A DNA stretch of 64,000 nt, taken from Tepidiphilus olei. Lineage in GTDB: Bacteria; Pseudomonadota; Gammaproteobacteria; Burkholderiales; Rhodocyclaceae. Both the position numbers and the translations under genes were made by a program. Where the stretch lies: contig NZ_SBHO01000006.1 in the NCBI RefSeq assembly GCF_006980705.1, positions 62,001 to 126,000 on the forward strand, given 5' to 3'. Below are positions 24,532-33,008 of this stretch, piece by piece. The notes beneath the pieces are model-generated. The model ran no database searches and had not been told where the DNA came from. It was given only the letters and a program-made list of their open reading frames with translations. The stretch's first letter is position 1. Each line of letters opens with the position of its first letter.

Positions 24532-24945
24532 CTATACGTCCACGACGCATTGTGCGATCCATTCTTCCCCTTGTCGCGCCACCTGGAGCGCGGTGAACGT
24601 CGCTCCTTTCGGCTCGACCGCCGGCTGGTGCCGCGACCGATCCACCGGTTCGCCCCAGGCGGTGGCCTCCAGCCGATCGCCTTCGAGGCGCACCTCGTAG
24701 CGGGAAAAGAGCATGTGGCGCGTGGCCATCTCGTAGATCAGGGCATTGAGCCAGTCGACGAGAAGGAACTCCGGATCGGGCGCCTCGCAGCGGATCGTCA
24801 CCGGCACGCGCGGCGCGACGAGGGCCGGGTCGGTGACGATGGCCGTGAGTGCGAGCGCCGCCTGCGCGAACGCCTCCGCGAGCGTGGCGCCGCGCCCGCG
24901 CACGCCGATGTCCGCTTCATGTTCGAAGTGTTCCCAAGCGCTCAT
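24532..24945 (-). CDS. Archease
   Basis: 137 residues, the small metal-binding partner that speeds RtcB guanylation and multiple turnover. It begins [19 protein letters not shown], carrying the HxADxG family motif, with [20 protein letters not shown] in the middle and the [23 protein letters not shown] ending matching the family's calcium-binding tail. The ATG has a GAGGAGAG ribosome site and overlaps the ArsR-type gene by 4 bases. Confidence 0.95.
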   Translation of the reverse strand: MSAWEHFEHEADIGVRGRGATLAEAFAQAALALTAIVTDPALVAPRVPVTIRCEAPDPEFLLVDWLNALIYEMATRHMLFSRYEVRLEGDRLEATAWGEPVDRSRHQPAVEPKGATFTALQVARQGEEWIAQCVVDV

Positions 24946-25307
24946 GGCTCTCCTCGATGCCCCATGGGGGACGCATCTTGCGACCATCCCCCCGGAACCT
25001 GCGCCGCCTGCAGCAGGCGCCGTGCCAGATTGCCACACACCAGCTCGCACAGGGCATAGACCGAGGGATCGGCGATGCGGTAATAGACGGTCGTGCCCTG
25101 GCGCCTGCGCTCGAGCAATCCGTGCTTGGTCATGAGCGAGAGGTGGCGCGAAATGTTGGCTGCAGTATAGCCGCAGCGCTGCGCGATTTCACCGACGCTG
25201 CACTCCCCCTCCTGCAACAGGTTGAGGATGTGCAGGCGCGTGGGCTCGGAGAGTACCTGGAAGTAGCTCGCCACCTGCGCCATGATCTCGGGAGGAATTT
25301 TTTCCAT
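24942..25307 (-). CDS. ArsR-family transcriptional regulator
   Basis: 121 residues with a winged helix-turn-helix: [47 protein letters not shown]. Four cysteines occur at about positions 36, 45, 87 and 91, so thiol or metal sensing is possible, but no classical ELCVCDL site is present. It heads the operon with archease, rtcB, pncA and pncB and diverges from an RND efflux operon, with a palindromic operator candidate in the shared 260-base intergenic region. An ArsR-type gene at the head of an rtcB operon is unusual, since proteobacterial rtcBA is normally controlled by the sigma-54 activator RtcR. Confidence 0.93.
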   Translation of the reverse strand: MEKIPPEIMAQVASYFQVLSEPTRLHILNLLQEGECSVGEIAQRCGYTAANISRHLSLMTKHGLLERRRQGTTVYYRIADPSVYALCELVCGNLARRLLQAAQVPGGWSQDASPMGHRGEP

Positions 25308-25353
25308 GGACGGGCTCCGTTGCAGCAGTCGATGTCGCGATTCGAACACTACT

Positions 25354-25369
25354 TGACTATTTAGTCAAA
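25354..25369. promoter_or_regulatory. Operator candidate between ArsR and RND operons
   Basis: TTGACTATTTAGTCAA is a perfect palindrome in an A+T-rich patch 47 bases upstream of the ArsR start. Its size and placement suit a small winged-helix repressor controlling one or both divergent operons. Confidence 0.6.
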
Positions 25370-25395
25370 TAATTAAATAATGGAATCGAAGGGGC

Positions 25396-25530
25396 GGTTC
25401 GAAGAACCGTCGCGAGCGGCTGCAGGACAAGGCACCCGGAGCGCAGGATGCGAAAACATATCACCCAGATAGGCGAGCATCCGAGCACTGCGCAACGCCG
25501 CCATGCGGCCGCGCAGTAAGTTATTCGAGC
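25396..25530. repeat. Dispersed multi-hairpin intergenic repeat, copy R2
   Basis: The most complete copy. GGTTC/GAACC leads, then GGATGC (25446) / GCATCC (25477) enclosing TATC/GATA, then a strong double stem ACTGCGC-GCCGC / GCGGC-GCGCAGT (25487-25517), ending TTATTCGAGC. The order of shared words is the same as in R1. It lies in the leader of the efflux operon, 38 bases before the adaptor gene, so it may affect that transcript. Confidence 0.65.
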
Positions 25531-25567
25531 CGTCCAAAAGAATGCCCGCCAGGAGAGGGAGAAGAAC

Positions 25568-26611
25568 ATGGGATCGAGGTGCATCGCCCTGCTGGCGTTC
25601 CTTGCCGGCATGCTGAACCATGGCGCAGGGCTGCTGGCGGCGCCCGAGGCCGAACTCGAGGCCGTACCCGTGCAAGCCGAGCGCGAGTCCGCGCGCCACA
25701 GCGCCGAGGGCACGGTCGAGGCGGTGCGCGACACGCTGATGACGGCGCAAGTGGCCGGCGTGGTCGTCGCCCGGCCGGCGGAAGTGGGTTTGCGCGTGCA
25801 GGCCGGCCAGGAACTGGTGCGCATCGACCCTCGCGCCGCCGAGGATCAGGCCGCGGCCAGTGCGGCCCAGGTCCAGGCCGCGCGTGCCGAGCTCCAGGTC
25901 GCTCTCAAGGAATACGAGCGCCAGCGGCGCCTCTTCGAGAAAGCCTATATCAGCGAGGCGGCGTTCGATCGGGCTCGCGCCCAGCGCGACGCGGCCCAGG
26001 CGCGCGTAGCCGCGCTCGAGGCGCAAGCCAAAGCCGTGCGCACGCAAGCGGGATACCATCGGGTCACCGCGCCCTACGACGGGATCGTGAGCGAAGTGCC
26101 GGTGGTGCTGGGCGAGACGGCACTTCCCGGCCGGCCGCTGGTGCGCATCTACGATCCGGGCGCGCTGCGCGTCACCGCCGTCGCCGCCCAGGGCGAGGCG
26201 AGCACCCTGGTACCGGGGGGAACGGTGGACGTGGAAGTTCCCGGCTTTCCTGTCTTGCATCTTCCCGCCGAACGGGTGCAGATCTTTCCCGCGGCGGATC
26301 CTTCCACCCACACGGTCCAGCTGCGTCTGGCGCTTCCGCCCGAAGTGCATGGCCTCAAACCGGGGCTCTTCGCGCGGCTCTCCTGGCGCAGTCCGGGCAC
26401 GGGCGAAGGATGGCGTTTCCTCGTGCCGGCGAGCGCCGTGGTGCGCCGCGCCGAAATGACCGGCCTCTATGTGCTCGATCGTGACGGCAAACCCATACTG
26501 CGGCAAGTGCGTCTGGGGCGAACCGAGGGCGAGCGCATCGAGATCCTCAGCGGGGTCGACGAGGGCGAGCGCGTGGTAACGAACCCCGAGCGCGCCGCGA
26601 GGATACGCTGA
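25568..26611 (+). CDS. RND efflux periplasmic adaptor (HlyD/AcrA family)
   Basis: 347 residues with an N-terminal signal peptide (LLAFLAGMLNHGAGLLAAP). A barrel-sandwich/lipoyl half-motif (VVVARPAEVGLRVQAGQELVRID) precedes a coiled-coil hairpin of about 65 residues, then the second lipoyl half (HRVTAPYDGIVSEVPVVLGE) and a beta-barrel. It bridges the inner-membrane pump and the TolC-like channel. No clear lipobox cysteine is seen. AGGAGAGGGAGAAG precedes the ATG, and the pump gene follows by one base. Confidence 0.93.
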   Translation: MGSRCIALLAFLAGMLNHGAGLLAAPEAELEAVPVQAERESARHSAEGTVEAVRDTLMTAQVAGVVVARPAEVGLRVQAGQELVRIDPRAAEDQAAASAAQVQAARAELQVALKEYERQRRLFEKAYISEAAFDRARAQRDAAQARVAALEAQAKAVRTQAGYHRVTAPYDGIVSEVPVVLGETALPGRPLVRIYDPGALRVTAVAAQGEASTLVPGGTVDVEVPGFPVLHLPAERVQIFPAADPSTHTVQLRLALPPEVHGLKPGLFARLSWRSPGTGEGWRFLVPASAVVRRAEMTGLYVLDRDGKPILRQVRLGRTEGERIEILSGVDEGERVVTNPERAARIR

Positions 26612-26612
26612 G

Positions 26613-29600
26613 ATGAGCGCGCCGCGCCCGCTCGGCCTCTCCGGCCGCATCGCCGCGCAATTCCAGAGCGCGCAGATCACGCCGCTGCTCGCCTTGCTCG
26701 CCCTGCTCATGGGGCTCTTCGCCGTCCTGGTGACACCACGCGAGGAAGAGCCGCAGATCAACGTGACCATGGCCAACGTCCTCATTCCCTTCCCCGGGGC
26801 GGCGGTGGCCGACGTCGAGCAGATGGTGGCTTCGCCCGCCGAGCAAGTGCTCGCGCAGATGGAGGGGATCGAACACGTCACCTCCGTTTCGCGCCCGGGT
26901 CTGGCCATCCTCACGGTACAGTTCAAGGTGGGGGTGCCGCGCATCGTGGCCCTGGTGCGGCTGCACGACACGCTGCGCACCCATACCGACTGGCTGCCGC
27001 GCGACCTGGGCGTGCTCGAACCGATCATCAAGCCCAAGGGTATCGACGACGTACCCATCGTCACACTCACGCTCTACGCCACCGACCCGCAGCAAGGGGC
27101 GTTCGATCTCGAACGCGTCGCTCACAGCATGGAGATCGAGCTCAAGCGGGTACCTGGCACGCGCGAGGTGCAGACGATCGGCGGGCCCGGACGGGCCGTG
27201 CTCGTACGCCTCGATCCGGCGAAGATGGCCGGCAGCGGCGTCACCGTCCAGGATCTCCACGCCGCCCTGCGTTCGGCCAACTCCGGCCTGCCGGCGGGGG
27301 AACTGGTGCAAGGAGATGCCACCGTCGCCGTGGAAACCGGGCCGTTCCTTGCCAGCGCCGAGGAAGTGGGCGAGCTGGTGGTGGGCGTGCATGAGGGCCG
27401 GCCGGTGTTCCTTCGCGAGGTAGCCGAGGTGCAGGACGGCCCGCCGCCGCCCGAACGTTACGTGTGGTACGGCCGCGCCGAAGGAGCGGGCGGCGGGGAA
27501 TTCCCCGCGGTGACGATCGCCGTCACGAAAAAGCCCGGCGAGAACGCCATCGACGTGGCCGACGCGGTGATCCGTCGCGCCGAGATGCTGCGCAACACCA
27601 TCGTGCCCGCCGGGGTGGAGCTGGCGGTGTCGCGCAACTACGGCGTCACCGCCAACGACAAGGCGCAGACGCTCATCAAGAAACTGCTCTTCGCCACCGC
27701 TTCCGTGGTGGCGCTCGTCTTCTTCGCCCTGGGGCGGCGCGAGGCGGCCATCGTGGGGCTCGCCGTGGTGCTCACCCTCATGGCCACGCTCTTCGCCTCC
27801 TGGGCCTGGGGGTTCACGCTCAACCGCGTCTCGCTCTTCGCGCTCATCTTCTCCATCGGCATCCTGGTCGACGACGCCATCGTAGTGGTGGAGAACATCC
27901 ACCGCCACCACCTGCTGCAACCCGATACGCCGCTCGCGCGCCTCATCCCCGGCGCCGTCGACGAAGTGGGCGGCCCCACCATCCTCGCCACGCTCACGGT
28001 GATCGCGGCGCTGCTGCCCATGGCCTTCGTCACCGGCCTCATGGGCCCCTACATGAGCCCCATTCCGATCAACGCCAGCATGGGCATGCTCATTTCGCTC
28101 GCCATTGCCTTCACCGTCACGCCTTGGCTGTCGCGCCTGTGGTTGCACGGACACGGCCAGGCGAAGACCGGCCTCGGCGAGCGCATCACCCCGCTCTTCG
28201 AGCGCATCTTCCGGCCGTTGCTCGACGAGCGGCGCGGGGCGAGGAACCGGGGCGTACTCGCGCTCTTCGTGCTCGCGGCGATCGGCGCCTCGCTCGCGCT
28301 TCCGGCCACGGGGCTCGTTCTCATGAAGATGCTGCCTTTCGACAACAAATCCGAATTCCAGGTGGTGGTGGACATGCCCGCTGGCACGCCGCTCGAGCGC
28401 ACGGCGGCGGTGCTGCACGAACTGGGGGCGTTCCTTGCCCGTCAGCCGGAAGTGACCGACTACCAGGCCTACGCCGGCACCGCCTCGCCCATCAACTTCA
28501 ACGGACTGGTGCGCCAGTACTACCTGCGCGCCGGCGGCGAGGTCGGCGACATCCAGGTGAATCTGGTCGACAAGCATCTGCGCCACGAACAGAGCCACGC
28601 CATCGTCACCCGGCTGCGCCCGGCGCTGCAAGCGATCGGCCGAAGCATGGGCGCCAACGTCAAGGTGGTGGAAGTGCCGCCGGGTCCGCCGGTGCTCTCG
28701 CCCATCGTCGCCGAGATCTATGGCCCGGAGGCCGCGGGGCGCAGGGCCGTGGCCAAGGCCATGCGCGCCGTGTTCGAGCGCACCGCGGGGATCGTCGACA
28801 TCGACGACAGCACGATCGCCGAGGCGCCGAGAAAACTCCTCCTCGTCGACCGGCGCAAGGCGGCGCTGGCCGGTATCTCGCAACAGGCGATCGTCACCAC
28901 CCTGCAGGCGGGGCTGGCCGGACTGCCATCGACCTACCTGCACGACGCGAGCAAATACCCGGCCCCCGTCGTGCTGCAGCTGCCCGCCGAAGCCCATGGC
29001 GAGCTGGACGCGCTGCTGCGGCTCGCCGTGCGCGGGCCCGACGGGCGGCTCGTGCCGCTGCGCGAACTCGTCACGGTGAGCGACACGCTGCGCGAAGAGC
29101 CGATCTACCACAAAGACCTCCTGCCGGTGGTCTATGTCGTCGGTGACATGGCCGGACACATCGACAGTCCCCTCTACGGCATGTTCGCCATGCGCGGGGC
29201 GATCGGTGAGATCGTCGCTCCCGACGGGGGCCACCTCGAGGAGCACTTCATCCGCCAGCCCGAGGATGCGCTGCGCGGCTACAGCTACAAATGGGATGGC
29301 GAATGGCAGATCACCTACGAGACCTTCCGCGACATGGGCGCCGCCTACGCCGTGGGGCTGGTGCTCATCTACCTGCTGGTGGTGGCCCACTTCGGCTCCT
29401 ACCTCGTACCCCTCGTCATCATGGCGCCGATCCCCCTCACCCTCATCGGCGTGATGCCGGGGCACGCGCTGCTCGGGGCGCAATTCACCGCCACCAGCAT
29501 GATCGGCATGATTGCGCTCGCCGGCATCATCGTGCGCAACTCCATCCTGCTCGTCGACTTCATCCGGCTGCAAGTGAGTGAGGGCGTGCCGCTCGAGCGT

Positions 29601-29825
29601 GCCATCGTGCGCTCGGCGATCACGCGCGCCCAGCCGATCCTGCTCACGGCCCTGGCGGCCATGATCGGCGCGTTCTTCATCCTCGACGATCCGATCTTCA
29701 ACGGCCTGGCGATCTCGCTCATCTTCGGCATCTTCGCTTCGACCCTGCTCACGCTCGTCGTCATCCCCACCCTCTACTACATGGCTTATCGCCGTTCCCG
29801 TCCCGACCAAGGAGAACCATCATGA
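26613..29825 (+). CDS. RND efflux pump permease
   Basis: 1070 residues, the normal length for an AcrB/HAE-type trimeric proton-driven exporter. Twelve transmembrane segments are expected; the TM4 motif FALIFSIGILVDDAIVVVENIH has the paired aspartates of the proton relay. TTPREEEPQIN-like VTPREEEPQINVTMANVLIP and PGAAVADVEQMVASPAEQ form the first porter subdomain. Substrate cannot be predicted, but the cluster with DUF2892 is often seen near sulfur-related genes. It overlaps the next small gene by 4 bases. Confidence 0.94.
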   Translation: MSAPRPLGLSGRIAAQFQSAQITPLLALLALLMGLFAVLVTPREEEPQINVTMANVLIPFPGAAVADVEQMVASPAEQVLAQMEGIEHVTSVSRPGLAILTVQFKVGVPRIVALVRLHDTLRTHTDWLPRDLGVLEPIIKPKGIDDVPIVTLTLYATDPQQGAFDLERVAHSMEIELKRVPGTREVQTIGGPGRAVLVRLDPAKMAGSGVTVQDLHAALRSANSGLPAGELVQGDATVAVETGPFLASAEEVGELVVGVHEGRPVFLREVAEVQDGPPPPERYVWYGRAEGAGGGEFPAVTIAVTKKPGENAIDVADAVIRRAEMLRNTIVPAGVELAVSRNYGVTANDKAQTLIKKLLFATASVVALVFFALGRREAAIVGLAVVLTLMATLFASWAWGFTLNRVSLFALIFSIGILVDDAIVVVENIHRHHLLQPDTPLARLIPGAVDEVGGPTILATLTVIAALLPMAFVTGLMGPYMSPIPINASMGMLISLAIAFTVTPWLSRLWLHGHGQAKTGLGERITPLFERIFRPLLDERRGARNRGVLALFVLAAIGASLALPATGLVLMKMLPFDNKSEFQVVVDMPAGTPLERTAAVLHELGAFLARQPEVTDYQAYAGTASPINFNGLVRQYYLRAGGEVGDIQVNLVDKHLRHEQSHAIVTRLRPALQAIGRSMGANVKVVEVPPGPPVLSPIVAEIYGPEAAGRRAVAKAMRAVFERTAGIVDIDDSTIAEAPRKLLLVDRRKAALAGISQQAIVTTLQAGLAGLPSTYLHDASKYPAPVVLQLPAEAHGELDALLRLAVRGPDGRLVPLRELVTVSDTLREEPIYHKDLLPVVYVVGDMAGHIDSPLYGMFAMRGAIGEIVAPDGGHLEEHFIRQPEDALRGYSYKWDGEWQITYETFRDMGAAYAVGLVLIYLLVVAHFGSYLVPLVIMAPIPLTLIGVMPGHALLGAQFTATSMIGMIALAGIIVRNSILLVDFIRLQVSEGVPLERAIVRSAITRAQPILLTALAAMIGAFFILDDPIFNGLAISLIFGIFASTLLTLVVIPTLYYMAYRRSRPDQGEPS

Positions 29826-30031
29826 CGTCCTGGCGCATCGTCCGCATCTTCGCAGGCACTTTCATCCTCGTCTCGCTGCTCCTGGGCGCGCCCGCGAGCC
29901 CCTTCTTCATGAGCCAATGGTGGCTCGCCTTCACCGCCTTCGTCGGCTTGAACCTGCTGCAGAGTGGCTTCACCCGCTGGTGCCCCCTGGAAATCATCCT
30001 GCGCAAGCTCGGCGTGCCGGGCGGTTGCTGA
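29822..30031 (+). CDS. DUF2892 membrane protein
   Basis: 69 residues with two transmembrane stretches (IVRIFAGTFILVSLLLGAPA and WLAFTAFVGLNLLQSGF) and the family ending RWCPLEIILRKLGV. DUF2892 domains occur fused or adjacent to rhodaneses and YeeE/YedE transporters, hence a possible sulfur link. The gene overlaps the pump gene by ATGA and so is translated with it. Its role in efflux is unknown. Confidence 0.88.
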   Translation: MTSWRIVRIFAGTFILVSLLLGAPASPFFMSQWWLAFTAFVGLNLLQSGFTRWCPLEIILRKLGVPGGC

Positions 30032-30048
30032 ACACGGAGGACGCCGCG

Positions 30049-31419
30049 ATGCGCCTTTCTCGCTGGTCGGCCCTGCTGCTCGCCCTGCCGTTGCCCGCAG
30101 CGCATGCCCTCGACTTGATGCAAGCCTGGCAGGCGGCGCGCGAGCACGACCCCCGCATGGCGATGGCGCAGGCTTCGCTCGAAGCCGGCCGCACGCAGCG
30201 CGAACAGGCGAGCGCCCTCTGGCGCCCGTCGGTGAGCGTGGGCGGCGGCGCCGGGGTGCGTTCGCTCGAATCCGACACGAAAGGAGCCTACTTCGCCGCC
30301 CCCGGTATGACGCCCTCGAGGCACGTCACCTTCAAGACCTCGATCGACAACGGCACCGCCACCCAGTGGAACGTCACCGCGCGCCAGCCGCTCATCCACG
30401 GCGAGCGCTCGGCACAGAGCGAGCAGCTCACGCTCGGCGCCGACGCCGCCGAAGTCGAATGGCTGGGCGCGCGCCAGGAATTGATGTTGCAGGTGGTCGA
30501 GAGTTACTTCCAGCTCGTCGTGGCCGAACGCCGGCAAGCGTTGCTGCGCCGCCAGCTGGAGGCGGTGGAACGGGCGCTCGCCGAGGCCAAGGACCGCTAT
30601 GCTGCCGGAGACCTTCCCATCCTCGACACGCACGAGGCCACCGCCCGCGCCCGCACTCTGCAGGCGCAGCTCGTGGCTGCCGAAAGTGAACGGGAAGTGG
30701 CGCAGGCGGCACTCGCCGACGCCACGGGCCTGGAATCGGCCCAGCTCGACCCCTTGCCGCCGTCGGCCGCCGTGCTGCCGCAAGCGCCGCTCGAACCGCT
30801 GGCGCATTGGCAGGAAGCGGCGCTCGCCGCCAACCCCTTGCTGCGCCTCGCGCAGGCCAGAGTCGAGATCGCCCACAAGGAAGTGGAAAAATACCGCGCG
30901 GCGGCCGATGCCACGGTCGAGCTCGTCGCCCAGGCCGGGCGCGACTACGTGAGCGGCGACGGTGACTACGGCTCGGCCAGCGTGAACCAGACGCAGCACG
31001 TGATCGGCGTGCAGATCAATGTCCCCCTCTACACGGGGGGCTATCGCAGTGCCAAGCTGCAAGAGGCGCTCAAGCTCGAAGACCGGGCCCGGGCCGAACT
31101 CGAATGGATGCGTCAGCAGGTGGGTCAGCAGGTGCGGGCCGCCTGGCTCGCCGTGCAGACGGCCCATGCGCGCGTGACCGCGCTCGAAGAGGCAGTCACG
31201 GCGAGCGAGGCGCGCCTCGACGCCACCCGGCTCGGACACGAAGTGGGCGATCGCACCACGCTCGATCTGCTCAACGCCGAGAACGATCTCGACGCGGCAC
31301 GGCTCGCGCTGCTGCAGGCACGCACCGAGGTTTTGCAGAACCGGCTGAAGCTGCAGGCGCTCGCCGGGCGGCTGGACGAAGAACGGCTCGCGGCGGTCGA
31401 CGCCGCGCTGCAACGCTGA
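30049..31419 (+). CDS. TolC-family outer-membrane efflux protein
   Basis: 456 residues: a signal peptide (LLLALPLPAAHALDLMQAW), then two TolC repeats of long coiled-coil helices, with motifs VESYFQLVVAERRQALLR in the first and VGDRTTLDLLNAENDLDAARL in the second, the latter typical of TolC proteins. It completes the adaptor-pump-channel set, starting 17 bases after the DUF2892 gene. Confidence 0.94.
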   Translation: MRLSRWSALLLALPLPAAHALDLMQAWQAAREHDPRMAMAQASLEAGRTQREQASALWRPSVSVGGGAGVRSLESDTKGAYFAAPGMTPSRHVTFKTSIDNGTATQWNVTARQPLIHGERSAQSEQLTLGADAAEVEWLGARQELMLQVVESYFQLVVAERRQALLRRQLEAVERALAEAKDRYAAGDLPILDTHEATARARTLQAQLVAAESEREVAQAALADATGLESAQLDPLPPSAAVLPQAPLEPLAHWQEAALAANPLLRLAQARVEIAHKEVEKYRAAADATVELVAQAGRDYVSGDGDYGSASVNQTQHVIGVQINVPLYTGGYRSAKLQEALKLEDRARAELEWMRQQVGQQVRAAWLAVQTAHARVTALEEAVTASEARLDATRLGHEVGDRTTLDLLNAENDLDAARLALLQARTEVLQNRLKLQALAGRLDEERLAAVDAALQR

Positions 31420-31430
31420 GCACCCGAATA

Positions 31431-31463
31431 GAGAAAGCCCCGGCTTTTGGCCAGGGCTTTCTC
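31431..31463. terminator. Bidirectional terminator hairpin
   Basis: GAGAAAGCCC (31431-31440) and GGGCTTTCTC (31454-31463) form a 10-bp stem. It separates the converging efflux operon and tRNA transcripts. U-rich runs are partial, so efficiency is uncertain; as an end for the tRNA transcript it has the usual AAAGCCC...GGGCTTT form. Confidence 0.6.
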
Positions 31464-31471
31464 GGTGAGAC

Positions 31472-31547
<76 letters not shown>

Positions 31548-31555
31548 GTAGATTC

Positions 31556-31629
31556 TGGAGGCGCGGGCCGGAATCGAACCGACGTCCAAGGATTTGCAGT
31601 CCTCTGCATAACCACTCTGCCACCGCGCC
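31556..31629 (-). tRNA. tRNA-Cys (GCA)
   Basis: Acceptor GGCGCGG/CCGCGCC, anticodon loop ACTGCAAAT and encoded CCA. It sits between two identical tRNA-Gly genes in one transcript. Confidence 0.97.
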
Positions 31630-31672
31630 GCAGACGCCGATTCCTTACGGACTCGCGCCCGAAGTAACCGCT

Positions 31673-31748
<76 letters not shown>

Positions 31749-31762
31749 TCGCGAGAAGCGCA

Positions 31763-31790
31763 ATTATAAAAAACCCCTCAGCAAAGTCAA
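31763..31790 (-). promoter_or_regulatory. Promoter of the tRNA Gly-Cys-Gly cluster
   Basis: On the minus strand TTGACT, a 16-base spacer and TATAAT, 15 bases ahead of the first tRNA-Gly. The -35 overlaps the last codons of the maoC-like gene. Confidence 0.75.
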
Positions 31791-32251
31791 GAGGCCATTT
31801 GGCGGCGGCGGAACATCACGGCACCTTCCATCTCCATCACCACCTCGTCGTTCTGGTTCAACACTTCCCAGCGATGGCGTACGAGGCCGATTCCCGGCTT
31901 GCTGGCAAGCGGGCGGGCTTCGAGGACGGTCAGGCGAACGCGCAGCACGTCACCCGGACGAACAGGTTTGAGCCAGCGCAGATTGTCGATGCCCGGAGAA
32001 CCCACGCTCGCGGCTTCCAGCATGAACGCGTCGCAAATCATGCGCATCGCCAAGGCGCAGGTGTGCCACCCGCTGGCGATCAGTCCGCCATAAGGCGATT
32101 GGCGAGCCGCTTCTTCATCGACGTGGAAGGGTTGGGGATCGTACTGGCGGGCGAATTCGATGATCGCTTCCTTGGTTACTTCGACCCCTCCAACCTCCTG
32201 GACGCTACCAGGGACGAAATCTTCCCAATAGTATTTGTATTCCTTGGCCAT
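31787..32251 (-). CDS. MaoC-like (R)-specific hydratase family protein
   Basis: 154 residues with a hot-dog fold. The hydratase motif region reads FARQYDPQPFHVDEEAA, with the catalytic Asp and His, followed by SPYGGLIASGWHTCALAMRM. Relatives hydrate enoyl-CoA substrates in fatty-acid or polyhydroxyalkanoate metabolism, but many are uncharacterised. The ATG has a perfect GGAGGAGA site. It starts 17 bases after the nitroreductase gene, so both may be one transcript. Confidence 0.88.
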   Translation of the reverse strand: MAKEYKYYWEDFVPGSVQEVGGVEVTKEAIIEFARQYDPQPFHVDEEAARQSPYGGLIASGWHTCALAMRMICDAFMLEAASVGSPGIDNLRWLKPVRPGDVLRVRLTVLEARPLASKPGIGLVRHRWEVLNQNDEVVMEMEGAVMFRRRQMAS

Positions 32252-32268
32252 GAAAATCTCCTCCAAGC

Positions 32269-32940
32269 TCAAAAACCGTAGAATTGAGTGAATTCCTCGA
32301 GCGCGGCCCGCTCGGTGATGAATGCGTTCTCCGGCGCCGCGGGGTCTTCGTGACCAAGGGCGATGCCACACAGTACGATCTCTTCCGGCGGGATGGGCAA
32401 ATGGCGGCGAATCACGTCGTGATACCAGGCGAACGCCGCCTGGGCGCAAGTGTGCAGACCGTGAGCCCGCGCCGCGAGCATGACGTTCTGGATGAACATG
32501 CCGGTGTCCATGTAGCTACCGGTGCTCAGGCGCCGGTCGAGGGTGATGAACATGCCGACCGGCGCATCGAAGAAGAGGTAATTACGCAACATCTGCCGCT
32601 CACGCGCCGCCTTGTCGTGCCGGTCGATTCCCAGCGCCGAATAGAGACCATAGCCGCACACCCGACGACGCGTGGCATAGGGTTCGAACCAGTTGCTCGG
32701 GTAGTAATCGTATTCTGCCTGATGCTGCTCCGGCTCCTTTTCCGCCGCTTCATAAACGTCACGGCAGAGCCGTTCGCGCGCTTCGCCCGCGACGACGTAG
32801 ACCTTCCACGGTTGGATGTTGTTGCCGCTGGGGGCCCGCTGCGCGACGCGCAGGATCTCCTCCACGGTCTCGCGCGGCACGGGAGTTGGCAGGAATTTAC
32901 GCACCGACTTGCGGCTGAGGATCGCTTCTTCGACGTTCAT
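32269..32940 (-). CDS. Nitroreductase family protein
   Basis: 223 residues, an FMN-dependent oxidoreductase. The N terminus MNVEEAILSRKSVRKFLPTP has the SRRSxRxF phosphate-binding motif in the form SRKSVRKF, followed by QRAPSGNNIQPWKVYVV, the flavin-binding segment. The IALGHEDPAAPENAF ending is typical of NfsA/BluB-like nitroreductases. AAAGGA precedes the start. The substrate is unknown. Confidence 0.9.
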   Translation of the reverse strand: MNVEEAILSRKSVRKFLPTPVPRETVEEILRVAQRAPSGNNIQPWKVYVVAGEARERLCRDVYEAAEKEPEQHQAEYDYYPSNWFEPYATRRRVCGYGLYSALGIDRHDKAARERQMLRNYLFFDAPVGMFITLDRRLSTGSYMDTGMFIQNVMLAARAHGLHTCAQAAFAWYHDVIRRHLPIPPEEIVLCGIALGHEDPAAPENAFITERAALEEFTQFYGF

Positions 32941-33008
32941 CGAGTTTCCTTTGCTAGGCAAACATGGGGTAGCCAAGTGTACAACGATAATCGAATTCGA
33001 TCGAACGA

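Noticed and set aside
26547-29810. Long open frame opposite the RND pump (over 1000 codons)
   Set aside because: It is the mirror of the pump gene in high-GC DNA, rich in His, Gly, Glu and Arg, with no family motif. The pump frame has a full family match.
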